Below are positions 6,860-14,722 of a DNA stretch of 20,425 bases, piece after piece. Location: NCBI GenBank assembly GCA_040255925.1, contig JBDZVX010000037.1, positions 1-20,425 on the forward strand, given 5' to 3'. The position numbers and the translations under genes were made by a program. The DNA comes from Nitrolancea sp040255925 (GTDB taxonomy: Bacteria; Chloroflexota; Chloroflexia; Thermomicrobiales; Thermomicrobiaceae). The notes below the pieces were generated by a model, which saw only the letters and a program-made list of their open reading frames with translations, had not been told where the DNA came from and ran no database searches. Positions within the stretch are counted from its first letter, which is position 1, and the number at the start of each line of letters is the position of its first letter.

Positions 6860-7873
6860 CTAACCCTTGTCGCGGACTGGGTACTCCTCGTAGTCCGGCT
6901 CGCTGTAGATCTCACCGGCCAGATGCGGCAGGGCCAGCTTCTCCTCTTCCAACCAGCGCTCGGCATCCATGGCTGCCTTGCAGCCATCGCCGGCCGCGGT
7001 CACGGCCTGGCGATACCGATGATCACGCACGTCTCCGGCAGCGAAGACGCCGGGGATATTCGTGATGGTGGTTGCCGGATCAGGCATCTGAATATAGCCG
7101 CCATGGTCGAGGTCGATCTGCCCCTTGAAGATCTCGGTATTCGGCTGGTGTCCAATGGCGACGAAGACCCCATCGGTCTCGACCACCGCTGTCTCACCGG
7201 AAATCAGATTCTTGATCTGGACGCCGGTCACTTTCCCATCTCCAAGGATCTCCGCAACCGCCGCGTTCCAAATGAAATCGATCTTCGGATCTGCCTTCGC
7301 ACGAATCTGAAGGGCTTTGCTCGCGCGCAGCGTGTCCCGCCGGTGGATGATGGTGACGTTGGAGGCGAACCGGGTGAGGAACGTGGCCTCTTCGAGCGCG
7401 GTATCGCCGCCGCCGATGACCACAACTCGACGCCCCCGGAAAAAGAAGCCGTCGCAGGTCGCGCAACCGGAGACCCCGCGGCCCCGCAGGGCTTCCTCGC
7501 CGGGCACGTGCAGCCACTTCGCGGACGCGCCGGTGGCGATGATGACGCTTTCGGCGGTGTAGGTGATACCTTCCGCCTTGATGACGAAGGGGCGCTGGGA
7601 AAAATCCACCGACGTGACGTCGACATCGAGCACGTCGGTCCCAAAGCGCTCAGCCTGGGCGCGGAAATCCCGCATCATTTCCGGTCCCTGCACGCCCTCC
7701 GGATAGCCGGGATAGTTTTCGACATCGCTGGTCAGCATCAACTGCCCGCCCGCGGTGAAGCCCCCGAGCACCAACGGCCGGAGCGCGGCACGAGCCGTAT
7801 AGATTGCGGCCGTATATCCGGCTGGGCCGGAACCGATAATGATCACCTGCCGGTGGTTTTCGCTCGCCTGCAT
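6860..7873 (-). CDS. trxB: thioredoxin reductase (NADPH)
   Basis: This is a flavoenzyme of about 337 residues that passes electrons from NADPH to thioredoxin in the cytoplasm. The FAD-binding motif GSGPAGYTAAIYTARA is near residues 14-29. The redox-active CATC is at 137-140 in SGCATCDGFFF. The NADPH Rossmann motif GGGDTA is near 154-159, with HRRDTLRAS in the NADPH site. The C-terminal FAD motif AAGDVRDHRYRQAVTAAGDG is present. Length and motif order match bacterial low-molecular-weight TrxR. I chose the ATG at 7873 because AGGAG lies 5 bases upstream; an ATG at 7894 is seven codons longer with no ribosome site. A perfect inverted repeat sits in the divergent space to the rhodanese gene. The tail EEYPVRDKG is a small extension. 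Confidence 0.95.
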   Translation of the reverse strand: MQASENHRQVIIIGSGPAGYTAAIYTARAALRPLVLGGFTAGGQLMLTSDVENYPGYPEGVQGPEMMRDFRAQAERFGTDVLDVDVTSVDFSQRPFVIKAEGITYTAESVIIATGASAKWLHVPGEEALRGRGVSGCATCDGFFFRGRRVVVIGGGDTALEEATFLTRFASNVTIIHRRDTLRASKALQIRAKADPKIDFIWNAAVAEILGDGKVTGVQIKNLISGETAVVETDGVFVAIGHQPNTEIFKGQIDLDHGGYIQMPDPATTITNIPGVFAAGDVRDHRYRQAVTAAGDGCKAAMDAERWLEEEKLALPHLAGEIYSEPDYEEYPVRDKG

Positions 7874-7934
7874 CCCCACTCCTCGTCGCATCACACCTAT
7901 TACCTTGTTGTGTCGCCATCACAAATATACCGTT

Positions 7935-7957
7935 GCCGGCAAGGCTGCCTTGCCGGC
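7935..7957. repeat. 23-bp perfect inverted repeat in divergent intergenic region
   Basis: Arms GCCGGCAAGGC (7935-7945) and GCCTTGCCGGC (7947-7957) are exact complements around a single T. It lies between the divergent trxB and rhodanese genes, so a terminator role is unlikely and a single-base loop could not form a normal RNA hairpin. A shared operator is the simplest guess. A second inverted repeat, TCCCGGC-3-GCCGGGA, is at 8056-8072 nearer the rhodanese gene. A weak minus-strand promoter for trxB (TTGTGA, 16 bp, TAATAG) may lie between this repeat and trxB. Confidence 0.5.
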
Positions 7958-8156
7958 GCGGTGCGAGATCGGACCTTACGGGGGTGGATGTGACGGCTCA
8001 GGTGGCTCAATGAGAAAGTCCAGTTTGCCCGGCGGTATGATTCTGGAAAATAGGTTCCCGGCCCGGCCGGGAGGATAGGTACTGGCCGCGTGGAATGCCC
8101 TGGCGTCGAAGGAGCCCGGCTCGAACGCCGGGCGTGGGGGAGTGCAGGGAATCGAG

Positions 8157-9113
8157 ATGAAGTCGAGAAGATCTGGTACGACCGGCTTGAGCCGGAGAGC
8201 ATTTCTGGGTGGAGTTGCCGGCTTCGTGGCCGTGTCGCTGATCGCATGCGGCGGGAATCCAGCAACTCCCGAGGCTGGCAGTTCCAGGGCACCGGCGAGC
8301 GTAAGCCCTAGCGCGTCGCCGATAGGGTACGCTCGCGGCGATATTCTAATCGATGCCCAGAGCCTCAAACAGGGGATCGCCGACGGCGTTCGTGTGGTGG
8401 CGCTTACTCCGCGGTCCGAGCATGACAAGGGGCATATCGAGGGTGCCGTACAGATCGACTGGCCCGATCTGGAACTCTCGGATACGTCGTCGGACGCGTC
8501 AGTTCAGCAGTGGCGGGATGCGGTCCAGCGGAAGCTGGGCGCACTGGGACTTTCAGCCGCGGACCGGATCGTGATTTATGATGAAGGCTCCCTCTTCGCC
8601 TCCCGGCTCTGGTGGGTCCTGGACTATTTCGGCCACAAGGATGTGCGGGTGCTCAATGGCGGGCTTCCGGCCTGGATGCAGGTGAGTGGAGGGGCAGCCA
8701 CTGGATCGACTAATCCCGCGCCCGCGACCTACACCGGCACCCCGAATCCTGCGGTGCTGGCGCAATTGGGCACGGTACAGTCGGCAGTCGGCGATAGCCA
8801 GGTCGTGCTGTTGGATGTCCGGAGCCCGGACGAATACCGTGCCGGGCACATTCCGGGCGCGGTGAACGTTCCCTACCTCCAAAATGCCGTAGAGAGCACT
8901 CCGAAGTTCTGGAAGTCGCAGGCCGACCTCCAGCGGATATATACCGCCGCCGGCGTCGTACCGGAGAAGAAGATCATCCCCTACTGCTCGACCGGCGTAC
9001 GCTCCGCCGTCACCTTCCTGACGCTCACGTTGATCGGCTACCCGGATGTGGCCCTCTTCAGTGGCTCCTGGGCGGAATGGAGCGCGCATCCCGATCTGCC
9101 GGTCGAAAAGTAG
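8157..9113 (+). CDS. exported lipoprotein sulfurtransferase (tandem rhodanese)
   Basis: This 318-residue protein transfers sulfane sulfur, probably outside the membrane. The start MKSRRSG leads to LSRRAFLGG (11-19), a twin-arginine signal, then a hydrophobic segment ending LIAC with the lipobox cysteine at 31, so it is predicted to be Tat-exported and lipid-anchored. Rhodanese domain 1 (about 60-175) has KGHIEGAVQIDWPD and NGGLPAW but no cysteine in the active loop (IYDEGSLFASRLWW). Domain 2 (about 200-312) has LDVRSPDEYRAGHIPGAVNV and the active loop YCSTGVRSA with catalytic Cys277. The layout is that of a two-domain thiosulfate sulfurtransferase. The ATG at 8157 has AGGGA 6 bases upstream; a GTG at 8142 is a poorer start. 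It is convergent with the HtrA gene. Confidence 0.92.
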   Translation: MKSRRSGTTGLSRRAFLGGVAGFVAVSLIACGGNPATPEAGSSRAPASVSPSASPIGYARGDILIDAQSLKQGIADGVRVVALTPRSEHDKGHIEGAVQIDWPDLELSDTSSDASVQQWRDAVQRKLGALGLSAADRIVIYDEGSLFASRLWWVLDYFGHKDVRVLNGGLPAWMQVSGGAATGSTNPAPATYTGTPNPAVLAQLGTVQSAVGDSQVVLLDVRSPDEYRAGHIPGAVNVPYLQNAVESTPKFWKSQADLQRIYTAAGVVPEKKIIPYCSTGVRSAVTFLTLTLIGYPDVALFSGSWAEWSAHPDLPVEK

Positions 9114-9115
9114 CT

Positions 9116-9156
9116 GGTTTGGTCCTCCATTAAGATAAGAGGTGGAGGGCCAAACC
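9116..9156. terminator. shared hairpin between convergent genes
   Basis: Arms 9116-9129 and 9143-9156 (GGTTTGGTCCTCCA with TGGAGGGCCAAACC) pair over 14 positions with one G-U wobble, around a 13-nt A-rich loop. It starts two bases after the rhodanese stop and ends five bases before the HtrA stop, so it can serve both strands. There is no long T-run on either side; strength is inferred from the stem. Confidence 0.65.
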
Positions 9157-9161
9157 GTGGT

Positions 9162-10319
9162 TCAGGACGGGGTCTCCCCCAAGGTGACCTTCAAGTCCAT
9201 CGTTTGCCCATCCCGCAGTATGGTCACGGTGACGGTGTCGCCCGGCTTATGGCCGTTGATCGCTTTTGAGAGCGACGCTTCTTCCTTGAGTGGTTGGCCG
9301 TCGAACGCGGTGATGATATCCCGTAACTGGATTCCGGCCTGGGCTGCCGGGGAACCCGGCTCGACCAGCCTCACCAGCACCCCGTCTTGCATCGTTATAC
9401 CGAGCTGAGCGGCGATCGCCGGGGTCATCTGAACGTAGCCGATCCCGATGTACGGGTGAACGACTTTGCCGTTCGCCACCAATTCATCGGCGATCGGCTT
9501 GGCGGTCGCCATCGAGATCGCGAAGCCGATTCCCTGAGCCTGGACACCCGGCTCGGCTTGACCGGCGACCAGTGTGTTGATGCCGATCACCTGGCCAGCG
9601 AGATTGGCTAGCGGTCCGCCGGAGTTGCCGGGATTGATCGGGGCATCGGTCTGGATCGCGTCAAGCAGGAAAGGACCGGACTGCCGGCCGCGCCCACCTG
9701 GCTCCTGGACCGTCCGGTTCAGCGCGCTGACCACCCCGGTTGTCACTGTCGGCCCGCCTGGTAAGCCGAGGGCGTTCCCGATCGCGACCACCCAATCGCC
9801 AACCTGGAGTTGTTCCGAGTTGCCGAGCTCGGCGACCGGCAGGTTATCGCCGCTGATCTGGATCACCGCCAGATCGGTCTTGGGGTCCCGGCCGATCAGC
9901 TTCGCATCCTTGAATGACCGTCCATCCGGCAGGGTCACCAGAAATTGCTGGGCACCCGAAACAACGTGATCATTGGTCAAGACATGCCCCTGGCTGTCGT
10001 AGATAATGCCGGAGCCGACACCGCCGGGGATGGTGAAGGGCTGGTTGAACTGGTCGATCTGGACCTGCTGGCTGGTGATCTGGACCACCGCCGGCCTGAC
10101 TTTCTGGACGACCTGGCGGATCGACTCCTGGAAATTGCTCGTGAGTGGTGTTACCGGAGGCGCGGATTGGGATGGTGCGGCCGTTGGCGCGGGGCTCGTT
10201 GTTGACGGAGTAGCCTCCCGGGTGAGTCCAGGGGTTGAACATCCCGTCCCGATGAGCGCGATGAGCAGCATAAGCATGAGCAACCGCGCTCCGATACGGT
10301 GAAAAGCGCTCCGGTTCAT
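9162..10319 (-). CDS. HtrA/DegP-type serine protease, putative lipoprotein
   Basis: This 385-residue protease acts in quality control of exported proteins. It has a hydrophobic signal ending ALIGTGCST with a probable lipobox cysteine at 27 (the -3 residue is unusual), then a Ser/Pro/Thr/Ala-rich linker (about 33-60). The trypsin-like domain follows, with the catalytic triad H118 (LTNDHVV), D149 (DPKTDLAV) and S233 (INPGNSGGPL). One C-terminal PDZ domain (about 285-382) contains YIGIGYVQMTP, GVLVRLVEPGSPAAQAG and GQPL. Domain order and length match single-PDZ HtrA proteins. A very strong ribosome site, AGGAGGAGAGG, lies directly before the ATG. A membrane-tethered, surface-facing protease is predicted. 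The gene is convergent with the rhodanese and stands alone. Confidence 0.93.
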   Translation of the reverse strand: MNRSAFHRIGARLLMLMLLIALIGTGCSTPGLTREATPSTTSPAPTAAPSQSAPPVTPLTSNFQESIRQVVQKVRPAVVQITSQQVQIDQFNQPFTIPGGVGSGIIYDSQGHVLTNDHVVSGAQQFLVTLPDGRSFKDAKLIGRDPKTDLAVIQISGDNLPVAELGNSEQLQVGDWVVAIGNALGLPGGPTVTTGVVSALNRTVQEPGGRGRQSGPFLLDAIQTDAPINPGNSGGPLANLAGQVIGINTLVAGQAEPGVQAQGIGFAISMATAKPIADELVANGKVVHPYIGIGYVQMTPAIAAQLGITMQDGVLVRLVEPGSPAAQAGIQLRDIITAFDGQPLKEEASLSKAINGHKPGDTVTVTILRDGQTMDLKVTLGETPS

Positions 10320-10729
10320 CCTCTCCTCCTCGTTATCGGTCCGGAACTGGCCGTCTGTGAGTGTCTCGTCATAGCGCTCCCGCTAGGATGTCGTGGGGAA
10401 TTGTTGGACGGGTCAAACAGGATCACACCTGTCCTCCAACGGTCCGGCTGCCTGCCAGGCGTACGGTTCCTAGCATTTCACCTCCGGTCATCCGTGCCAT
10501 TTCCCCGTGCCGCAACGCGAGAGCGCGGTAACCCCGGATCAGACGATACCACGAAAATGCGCCGGGTTATCCGGCGTGGAGCATAGATTTCTCGCGCCAT
10601 ACTGGCAGTTTCCGCGCCAACGTGATCGGCTCCGGCGGCTGAGGATGCCGCCTACGGGCCTGGTCCTTGCGAGTTTACGCCTATCGGTCGGGACCGCCGT
10701 GGAGTGGCGTGACGAAAGGAGCAGCCGTA
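10320..10729. other. 410-bp intergenic region between divergent htrA-type and DUF2171 genes
   Basis: No convincing ORF. It must hold promoters for both flanking genes. On the minus strand TTGACC (10411-10416) is a -35-like hexamer, but I see no well-placed -10. A small inverted repeat CGCCGG-5-CCGGCG lies near 10560-10576. I can support nothing further here. Confidence 0.5.
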
Positions 10730-11245
10730 ATGGCCGGTGGCGGGTATGACGTGCGCGAAGGGATGGAAGTCGCCGGGACGGACCAGCAGCCGGTTGGACG
10801 GGTCCGGTACGTGGGCCCGGCTAATTTTCTGGTGGAACACCCAGCCCTCTCCAACATCTTCCTGTCGTTCGAGGATATCCAGTCTATCGCGGATAGCCGG
10901 GTCGTTCTCAATATCCCGGCGGTGGAGGTGAATACGATGAACTGGCCTACCCCCGATGAGACCGGTTCGGTGGAGGATGTCACGATTCGCTCGCAGATCC
11001 ATGAGGGCAGCGAAGTCGTCGGCGAGGATCAGCGCCCGGTTGGGCGGGTTCAGGCCGTACTGCCCAGCGATTTCCTAATGGTCCATCGCGCCGGACAGCC
11101 CGATCTCTACGTGCCCTTTGATTTCGTCCGGGATGTGTCCGGCGGCCGGGCCGTCCTGACGATTCCGGCCAATCTCGCCGCCAAGATGGATTGGGCTGCC
11201 CCACCGCTGACCGGGGATGAGCGCGTCGGCTATGAAGGCTCGTAG
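10730..11245 (+). CDS. DUF2171-like protein with two tandem domains
   Basis: This 171-residue soluble protein is built from an internal duplication. Repeat 1 (about residues 6-65) reads VREGMEVAGTDQQPVGRVRY, then a hydrophobic stretch, FLSFEDIQSIADSRVVLNIP. Repeat 2 (about 86-147) reads IHEGSEVVGEDQRPVGRVQA, then LYVPFDFVRDVSGGRAVLTI. The pattern G-x-x-V-x-G-x-D-x-x-x-V-G-x-V is that of DUF2171 and the related PRC-barrel-like small beta folds. Function is unknown; PRC-like barrels often mediate protein or RNA contacts. I chose the ATG at 10730, with AAGGAG 8 bases upstream, over a longer reading from 10667. It faces the F420-type oxidoreductase gene with only 21 bases between. Confidence 0.82.
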   Translation: MAGGGYDVREGMEVAGTDQQPVGRVRYVGPANFLVEHPALSNIFLSFEDIQSIADSRVVLNIPAVEVNTMNWPTPDETGSVEDVTIRSQIHEGSEVVGEDQRPVGRVQAVLPSDFLMVHRAGQPDLYVPFDFVRDVSGGRAVLTIPANLAAKMDWAAPPLTGDERVGYEGS

Positions 11246-11266
11246 GCCGCGCCTTGGCGAAACGCG

Positions 11267-11743
11267 TCAACGACAGGGTCGGAATGCGACCAACCGGACG
11301 GCCGCGACGACCGCCCGCCGGGAACGCTCAGAGCCGTCGTAGGGAATCCCGAGCACTTTTGGGAAGATCCAGGCCTCGATCGGGTGTTCGCGTTCCCATA
11401 CCGTCAGCAAGTCGTAGGCTTCATCGGGCGTGAGGATGCGCTGGACCGGGATGTAACAGTCGGTGCCGGTCTGAATCTTCAGCGCGGGGGCTATCTCGAT
11501 ATTGCGGTACCAATCGGCCCGTGTTCCCCAGGCTGAGACAACGATGCTCTCATCGGTGGCTGGATTGAAACGGACGACTTCCAGGACGGTCCGCCGAATG
11601 ATGCCGCTCTTCCGGCCACGATGGGTCAGAAGCAAGAACCGGTGACCCAGCAACCAGCCGAGACGCCGCCGGTAGAGAAAGATCGGGAGCCGGAGCAAGA
11701 GACGGATAATGCCGCTAGGCTGTGACTGGAGACGTGAGCTCAA
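11267..11743 (-). CDS. deazaflavin (F420)-dependent nitroreductase/quinone-reductase family protein
   Basis: This 158-residue protein of the split-barrel Ddn-like family typically uses F420H2 to reduce quinones or nitro compounds. The hallmark FLLLTHRGRKSGIIRRTVLE (about 37-56) corresponds to the conserved TxGRKSGxxR cofactor segment. VVSAWGTRADWYRNIE follows, then a region with KIQTGTDCYIPVQRIL. Basic, hydrophobic text at residues 9-34 may associate with the membrane. The start is TTG at 11743, with GGAGG only 4 bases upstream; no better start is visible. It follows nhaA by 37 bases, and a 7-bp hairpin sits in that gap. The assignment rests on the GRKSG motif, the length and the general pattern. 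Cofactor choice (F420 versus FMN) is inferred from the family. Confidence 0.8.
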   Translation of the reverse strand: MSSRLQSQPSGIIRLLLRLPIFLYRRRLGWLLGHRFLLLTHRGRKSGIIRRTVLEVVRFNPATDESIVVSAWGTRADWYRNIEIAPALKIQTGTDCYIPVQRILTPDEAYDLLTVWEREHPIEAWIFPKVLGIPYDGSERSRRAVVAAVRLVAFRPCR

Positions 11744-11755
11744 GTCCCCTCCGAT

Positions 11756-11775
11756 CGGCCGGTCATTCCCGGCCG
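11756..11775 (-). other. 7-bp hairpin between nhaA and the oxidoreductase gene
   Basis: CGGCCGG (11756-11762) pairs with CCGGCCG (11769-11775) around a 6-nt loop. There is no T-run; on the minus strand the ribosome site GGAGGGG of the next gene follows directly. It may be a partial terminator or a processing/stability hairpin. Confidence 0.35.
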
Positions 11776-11780
11776 CGACG

Positions 11781-13142
11781 TTAGACGCTGGCGTTCTCGG
11801 CCTCTTCCTCGATCTGGCGGCTGCTCCGGAGAATCAGCCAGCCGCCGCTCCCGGCAAGGATCGACGCGGCCATGATTCCGACTTTGGCCTCCAGGAGAAG
11901 CTCGGTACCGGCAAAGGCCAACCCCGCGATGAACAGGGACATGGTAAACCCAATGCCGCCTAGCCAGCCAGCCCCGTAGATGTGGCGCCAGGTGACGTCA
12001 GACGGCAGTGTGGTCAATCCGCTCCGGATCACCAGCCAGGCGGCGAGGGTAATGCCCACTTGTTTGCCGGCAACCAAGCCAGCGATGACCCCGAGTGTCA
12101 CCGCATGGGACAGCGCGCTGGTCAATCCGGTATGAAGGGCAACCCCCGCGTTGACGAGTGCGAAGACCGGCATGATCACGAAGGCCACCCAGGGGTGTAG
12201 GGTATGCTCCAATCGCTGCAACGGTGTCTCCGCGTCCCGGCTGGTGGCCATTAGTTCCAGCAGCGCCTCCTGCTGGCGCTGGTTCTGGAGAACCCCGTTG
12301 CCATTCCCATTCCCGCCGGATCGCTCGAACTCCTCAAGGATACTCCGGCCTTTGCTCAGGAGTTCATCAGCGTCGATCCGGGTACGGGCCGGAATCGTCA
12401 TGGCCAGCAACACCCCGGCGATGGTTGGATGGACGCCCGAGTGCAGGAAAGCCAACCACAAGCCGATGCCGAGCAATCCATAGACCAATAGGTTGCGGAT
12501 ACGCATCCGGTTCGCGCCAATGAGCAAGCCCAGGATGCCTCCCCCGATTGCCAGGCTGATCCAGGAGATCTCCGCCGTGTAAAAGAGGGCGATGACCAGC
12601 ACCGCGCCAAGATCGTCCACGATGGCGAGCGCGGTCAGGAAGACCTTCAGGCTCGTCGGCACCCGGTTTCCCAGAAGGGCCAGGACTCCCAGCACGAACG
12701 CGATATCGGTCGCCATCGGTACTCCCCAGCCCGCTGCTCCCGGGCCGCCGTCGTTGATGGCAAAGTAGATCGCGGCTGGTACCAGCATTCCACCGATGGC
12801 AGCCGATATCGGCAGCATCGCCTGGCGGGGAGAGGCCAGTTCGCCGACGAGTATTTCCCGTTTGATCTCGAGTCCGACAACGAAAAAGAAGATCGCCATC
12901 AGCCCATCGTTGATCCAGAGCTCTAGGGGCATCGAGAGGCTGAAGCTACCGAGACCGGCGGTTAGCGGAGTCTCCCATAGCTCGGTGTAAATGTGTTCCC
13001 AGGGTGAATTTGCCCAGATTACCGCGACCAAGGTAAAGATGAGCAGGATAACGCCGCCGGCGGTCTCGGCATGAATGAACTCCTGGATTGGAGAGAGTAC
13101 CCGTCTCGCTATCCGGTTCCGCGTTGACACCCTGTCTGTCAC
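11781..13142 (-). CDS. nhaA: Na+/H+ antiporter NhaA
   Basis: This is a membrane antiporter of about 453 residues that exchanges cytoplasmic Na+ for external H+. The early IARRVLSPIQEFIHAETAGG and then GLMAIFFFVVGLEIKREILV are hallmark NhaA segments. ATDIAFVLGVLALLGNRVP and ALAIVDDLGAVLVIALFYT carry the paired aspartates used for ion binding (DD near residues 176-177). About 11 hydrophobic helices can be traced. A Gly/Asn-rich linker (GGNGNGNG) and a helical stretch lie between the halves, before LEHTLHPWVAFVIMPVFALV. I chose the GTG at 13142 because GAGGGG lies 6 bases upstream; ATG at 13163 or 13160 and GTG at 13172 are alternatives. The far C-terminus ends RQIEEEAENASV. The oxidoreductase follows. 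Confidence 0.95.
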   Translation of the reverse strand: MTDRVSTRNRIARRVLSPIQEFIHAETAGGVILLIFTLVAVIWANSPWEHIYTELWETPLTAGLGSFSLSMPLELWINDGLMAIFFFVVGLEIKREILVGELASPRQAMLPISAAIGGMLVPAAIYFAINDGGPGAAGWGVPMATDIAFVLGVLALLGNRVPTSLKVFLTALAIVDDLGAVLVIALFYTAEISWISLAIGGGILGLLIGANRMRIRNLLVYGLLGIGLWLAFLHSGVHPTIAGVLLAMTIPARTRIDADELLSKGRSILEEFERSGGNGNGNGVLQNQRQQEALLELMATSRDAETPLQRLEHTLHPWVAFVIMPVFALVNAGVALHTGLTSALSHAVTLGVIAGLVAGKQVGITLAAWLVIRSGLTTLPSDVTWRHIYGAGWLGGIGFTMSLFIAGLAFAGTELLLEAKVGIMAASILAGSGGWLILRSSRQIEEEAENASV

Positions 13143-13465
13143 CTGTATCCCCTCATTCATCATCCGTCCCACGGAACCGCGCCGACTCTCCTCTTCGGCG
13201 GTATGGCCGGGAAGACTGCCGCTTCGTTAATCAAAAAAGGCGGGGTCTTTTGACTGACTCCACCTGGTGCCCGCGGGTAATGGGAGCGGGCTGTCCCTTC
13301 TCGCTCGATTGTCTATCCGGAAGTATAACCAGAACGTCCTAGTCTCGCCACATCAGCGCCGGGGCGGGGGTGCACCACAAGGAAGTGCGGACGGCAGTGA
13401 AGATCGGGTGCGCCCAGCAGGTGGCACAGGCGCCAGTAACGATCAGACGCCGGGCTAATAGCCAC
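13143..13465. other. intergenic region upstream of nhaA and of the BNR operon
   Basis: No ORF with coding character. On the minus strand, near 13173-13205, a short stem (CGCCG with CGGCG) would place the GAGGAG sequence in its loop. Further up, AAGACCCCGCC followed by six T (near 13242-13256) resembles a weak terminator-like tract, but I find no matching stem. I can support no promoter for nhaA. Confidence 0.4.
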
Positions 13466-13501
13466 TTGACGGTGCTCTCGGTAAGTCTTACAATGCGTAA
13501 G
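13466..13501 (+). promoter_or_regulatory. promoter with overlapping operator for the BNR-SHOCT-blaI-M56 operon
   Basis: TTGACG (13466-13471), 17 bp, TACAAT (13489-13494) form a good sigma-70 type promoter, with transcription starting near 13501. Across the -10 lie alternating half-sites: GTAAG (13481-13485), CTTAC (13487-13491) and GTAAG (13497-13501). These give an 11-bp perfect inverted repeat followed by a 15-bp one with 5-bp spacing. BlaI/CopY-family repressors bind such TAC/GTA dyads, and the operon's third gene encodes one, so autorepression is the likely control. Confidence 0.7.
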
Positions 13502-13554
13502 CTCGTGCTGGCTGGTGGCGACCGGCGTGTTGACCGGTGTGGACGAGGGAGAGA

Positions 13555-14481
13555 ATGGCTAAAAGCACGTCACGCACAGATCGGGGTAGCAGGAACGCGC
13601 GGCGCTCTCAGCGCGGGTGGCTCCGCAGCGGCTTGCTCGCGCTCGCCGTCGTGCTCGCTGGAATCGCTACCTGGTGGGCCGTTGAGCGGCCTGGGTCATC
13701 TGGCGGCCAAGCGCTCTACCAGTTCAACACCCCGGACTTCCATTCACTGGCCTTTGATCCTTCCAGCGCAGACACCCTCTATTTTGGTCACCATCAGGGC
13801 TTGAAGGTCAGCCGGGATGGCGGGGAGACCTGGTCGGATACCGATCTTACCGGCGCCGATGCTATGGCGATCGCTATTCCGGGTGGTGGCGACCGGCGCT
13901 ACATTGCCGGCCATCACGTCTTTGTCGTCAGTACCGATAGCGGCAAGTCCTGGCAGCCGCAGCGGAATAACCTCCCCGATCTGGATCTCCACGGCTTTGC
14001 CGCCTCGCCGTCCGATCCCGACCGGCTCTACGCCTACGCGGCCGGCATCGGCGGGTTGTTCACCAGCGGTGATGGCGGGGCCACCTGGGAAGCACGCGCC
14101 TTGCCGCCCGGTATGGCGATGGGCATGCTCCCGCTTGCCGTGGCGCCCGGCGATCCGCTGCACGTCTATGCCGCAGCCGGTGCTCAAGTTGCTGAAAGCC
14201 GGGATGGCGGAAAATCCTGGCAAGGGCAATCCGGGCCACCTAGTGCCGTCAGCGCCGTGGCGGCTGTTCCGGCGAGTCCTCGCGTTCTCTACGCAGGAAC
14301 TGAGGGTGGCCTCTGGAAGCGTGCAACGGACGGCGGCTGGCTGAGGCTTCCGGTGACACCACATGGCCCCGTGCTGGCCGTCGCGGTGAGCGCTACCCAG
14401 CCGGAGCGCGTCGCCATCGTTGACGGGGAGGGTTATTTCTTCCGGAGTGATGACGGTGGTCAAAGCTGGATACGGAGGTAA
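13555..14481 (+). CDS. membrane-anchored BNR/Asp-box repeat beta-propeller protein
   Basis: This 308-residue protein has a basic N-terminus (MAKSTSRTDRGSRNARR) and a single signal-anchor helix (about 24-43, LRSGLLALAVVLAGIATWWA), so the rest faces outward. The body holds five Asp-box motifs, S-x-D-x-G-x-(T/S)-W: SRDGGETW, STDSGKSW, SGDGGATW, SRDGGKSW and SDDGGQSW, the last almost at the C-terminus. That makes a sialidase/Vps10-like propeller. It resembles proteins annotated as F510_1955-type or exo-sialidase-like, but I see no sialidase catalytic arginine triad, so a binding or scaffold role is more likely than hydrolysis. The ATG at 13555 has GAGGGAGA just before it. It is first in the operon, six bases before the SHOCT gene. 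Confidence 0.85.
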   Translation: MAKSTSRTDRGSRNARRSQRGWLRSGLLALAVVLAGIATWWAVERPGSSGGQALYQFNTPDFHSLAFDPSSADTLYFGHHQGLKVSRDGGETWSDTDLTGADAMAIAIPGGGDRRYIAGHHVFVVSTDSGKSWQPQRNNLPDLDLHGFAASPSDPDRLYAYAAGIGGLFTSGDGGATWEARALPPGMAMGMLPLAVAPGDPLHVYAAAGAQVAESRDGGKSWQGQSGPPSAVSAVAAVPASPRVLYAGTEGGLWKRATDGGWLRLPVTPHGPVLAVAVSATQPERVAIVDGEGYFFRSDDGGQSWIRR

Positions 14482-14487
14482 GGACCG

Positions 14488-14718
14488 GTGCCTGGAATGA
14501 TGGGTCCGATGATGGCGTTCATGGTCCTCCTCTGGGGCGCCTTGATCGCACTGGTTGTCGCGGCTATCGTGGTAATCGTCCGGCTCCTCGGGCACTGGCC
14601 GGACGCCAGGCGGGTGGACCGGAACACCGCGCTCGAAACCCTGCGCGAACGCTACGCTAGGGGTGAGATCAACGAGGCTGAATATCGTGAGCGCCGGCAC
14701 GTACTGGGGGTTGAGTAG
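14488..14718 (+). CDS. SHOCT-domain small membrane protein
   Basis: This 76-residue protein begins PGMMGPMMAFMVLL, Met-rich, leading into one long transmembrane helix (about 8-35, ending VVIVRLLGHW). A cytoplasmic tail ends in a SHOCT module, ALETLRERYARGEINEAEYR (about 48-67). SHOCT modules are short oligomerisation-type segments at the ends of membrane proteins. The start is a GTG with GGAGG 8 bases upstream, overlapping the end of the previous gene. Met-rich N-termini in such proteins often accompany copper genes; a metal role here is inferred from context. Confidence 0.82.
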   Translation: MPGMMGPMMAFMVLLWGALIALVVAAIVVIVRLLGHWPDARRVDRNTALETLRERYARGEINEAEYRERRHVLGVE

Positions 14719-14722
14719 GGGT

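Noticed and set aside
6923..7993. 356-codon plus-strand ORF opposite trxB
   Set aside because: It is fully antisense to an unmistakable thioredoxin reductase and has no recognisable domain.
12290..12325. Short GGNGNGNG-coding repeat tract in nhaA
   Set aside because: It lies in the loop between NhaA halves, in frame, and is just a flexible linker, not an independent element.
13242..13262. A-rich and T-rich tract TCAAAAAA...TTTTGA upstream of nhaA as a terminator
   Set aside because: The arms are short and A/T only around a G-rich centre; no stable stem and no clear gene end to serve.
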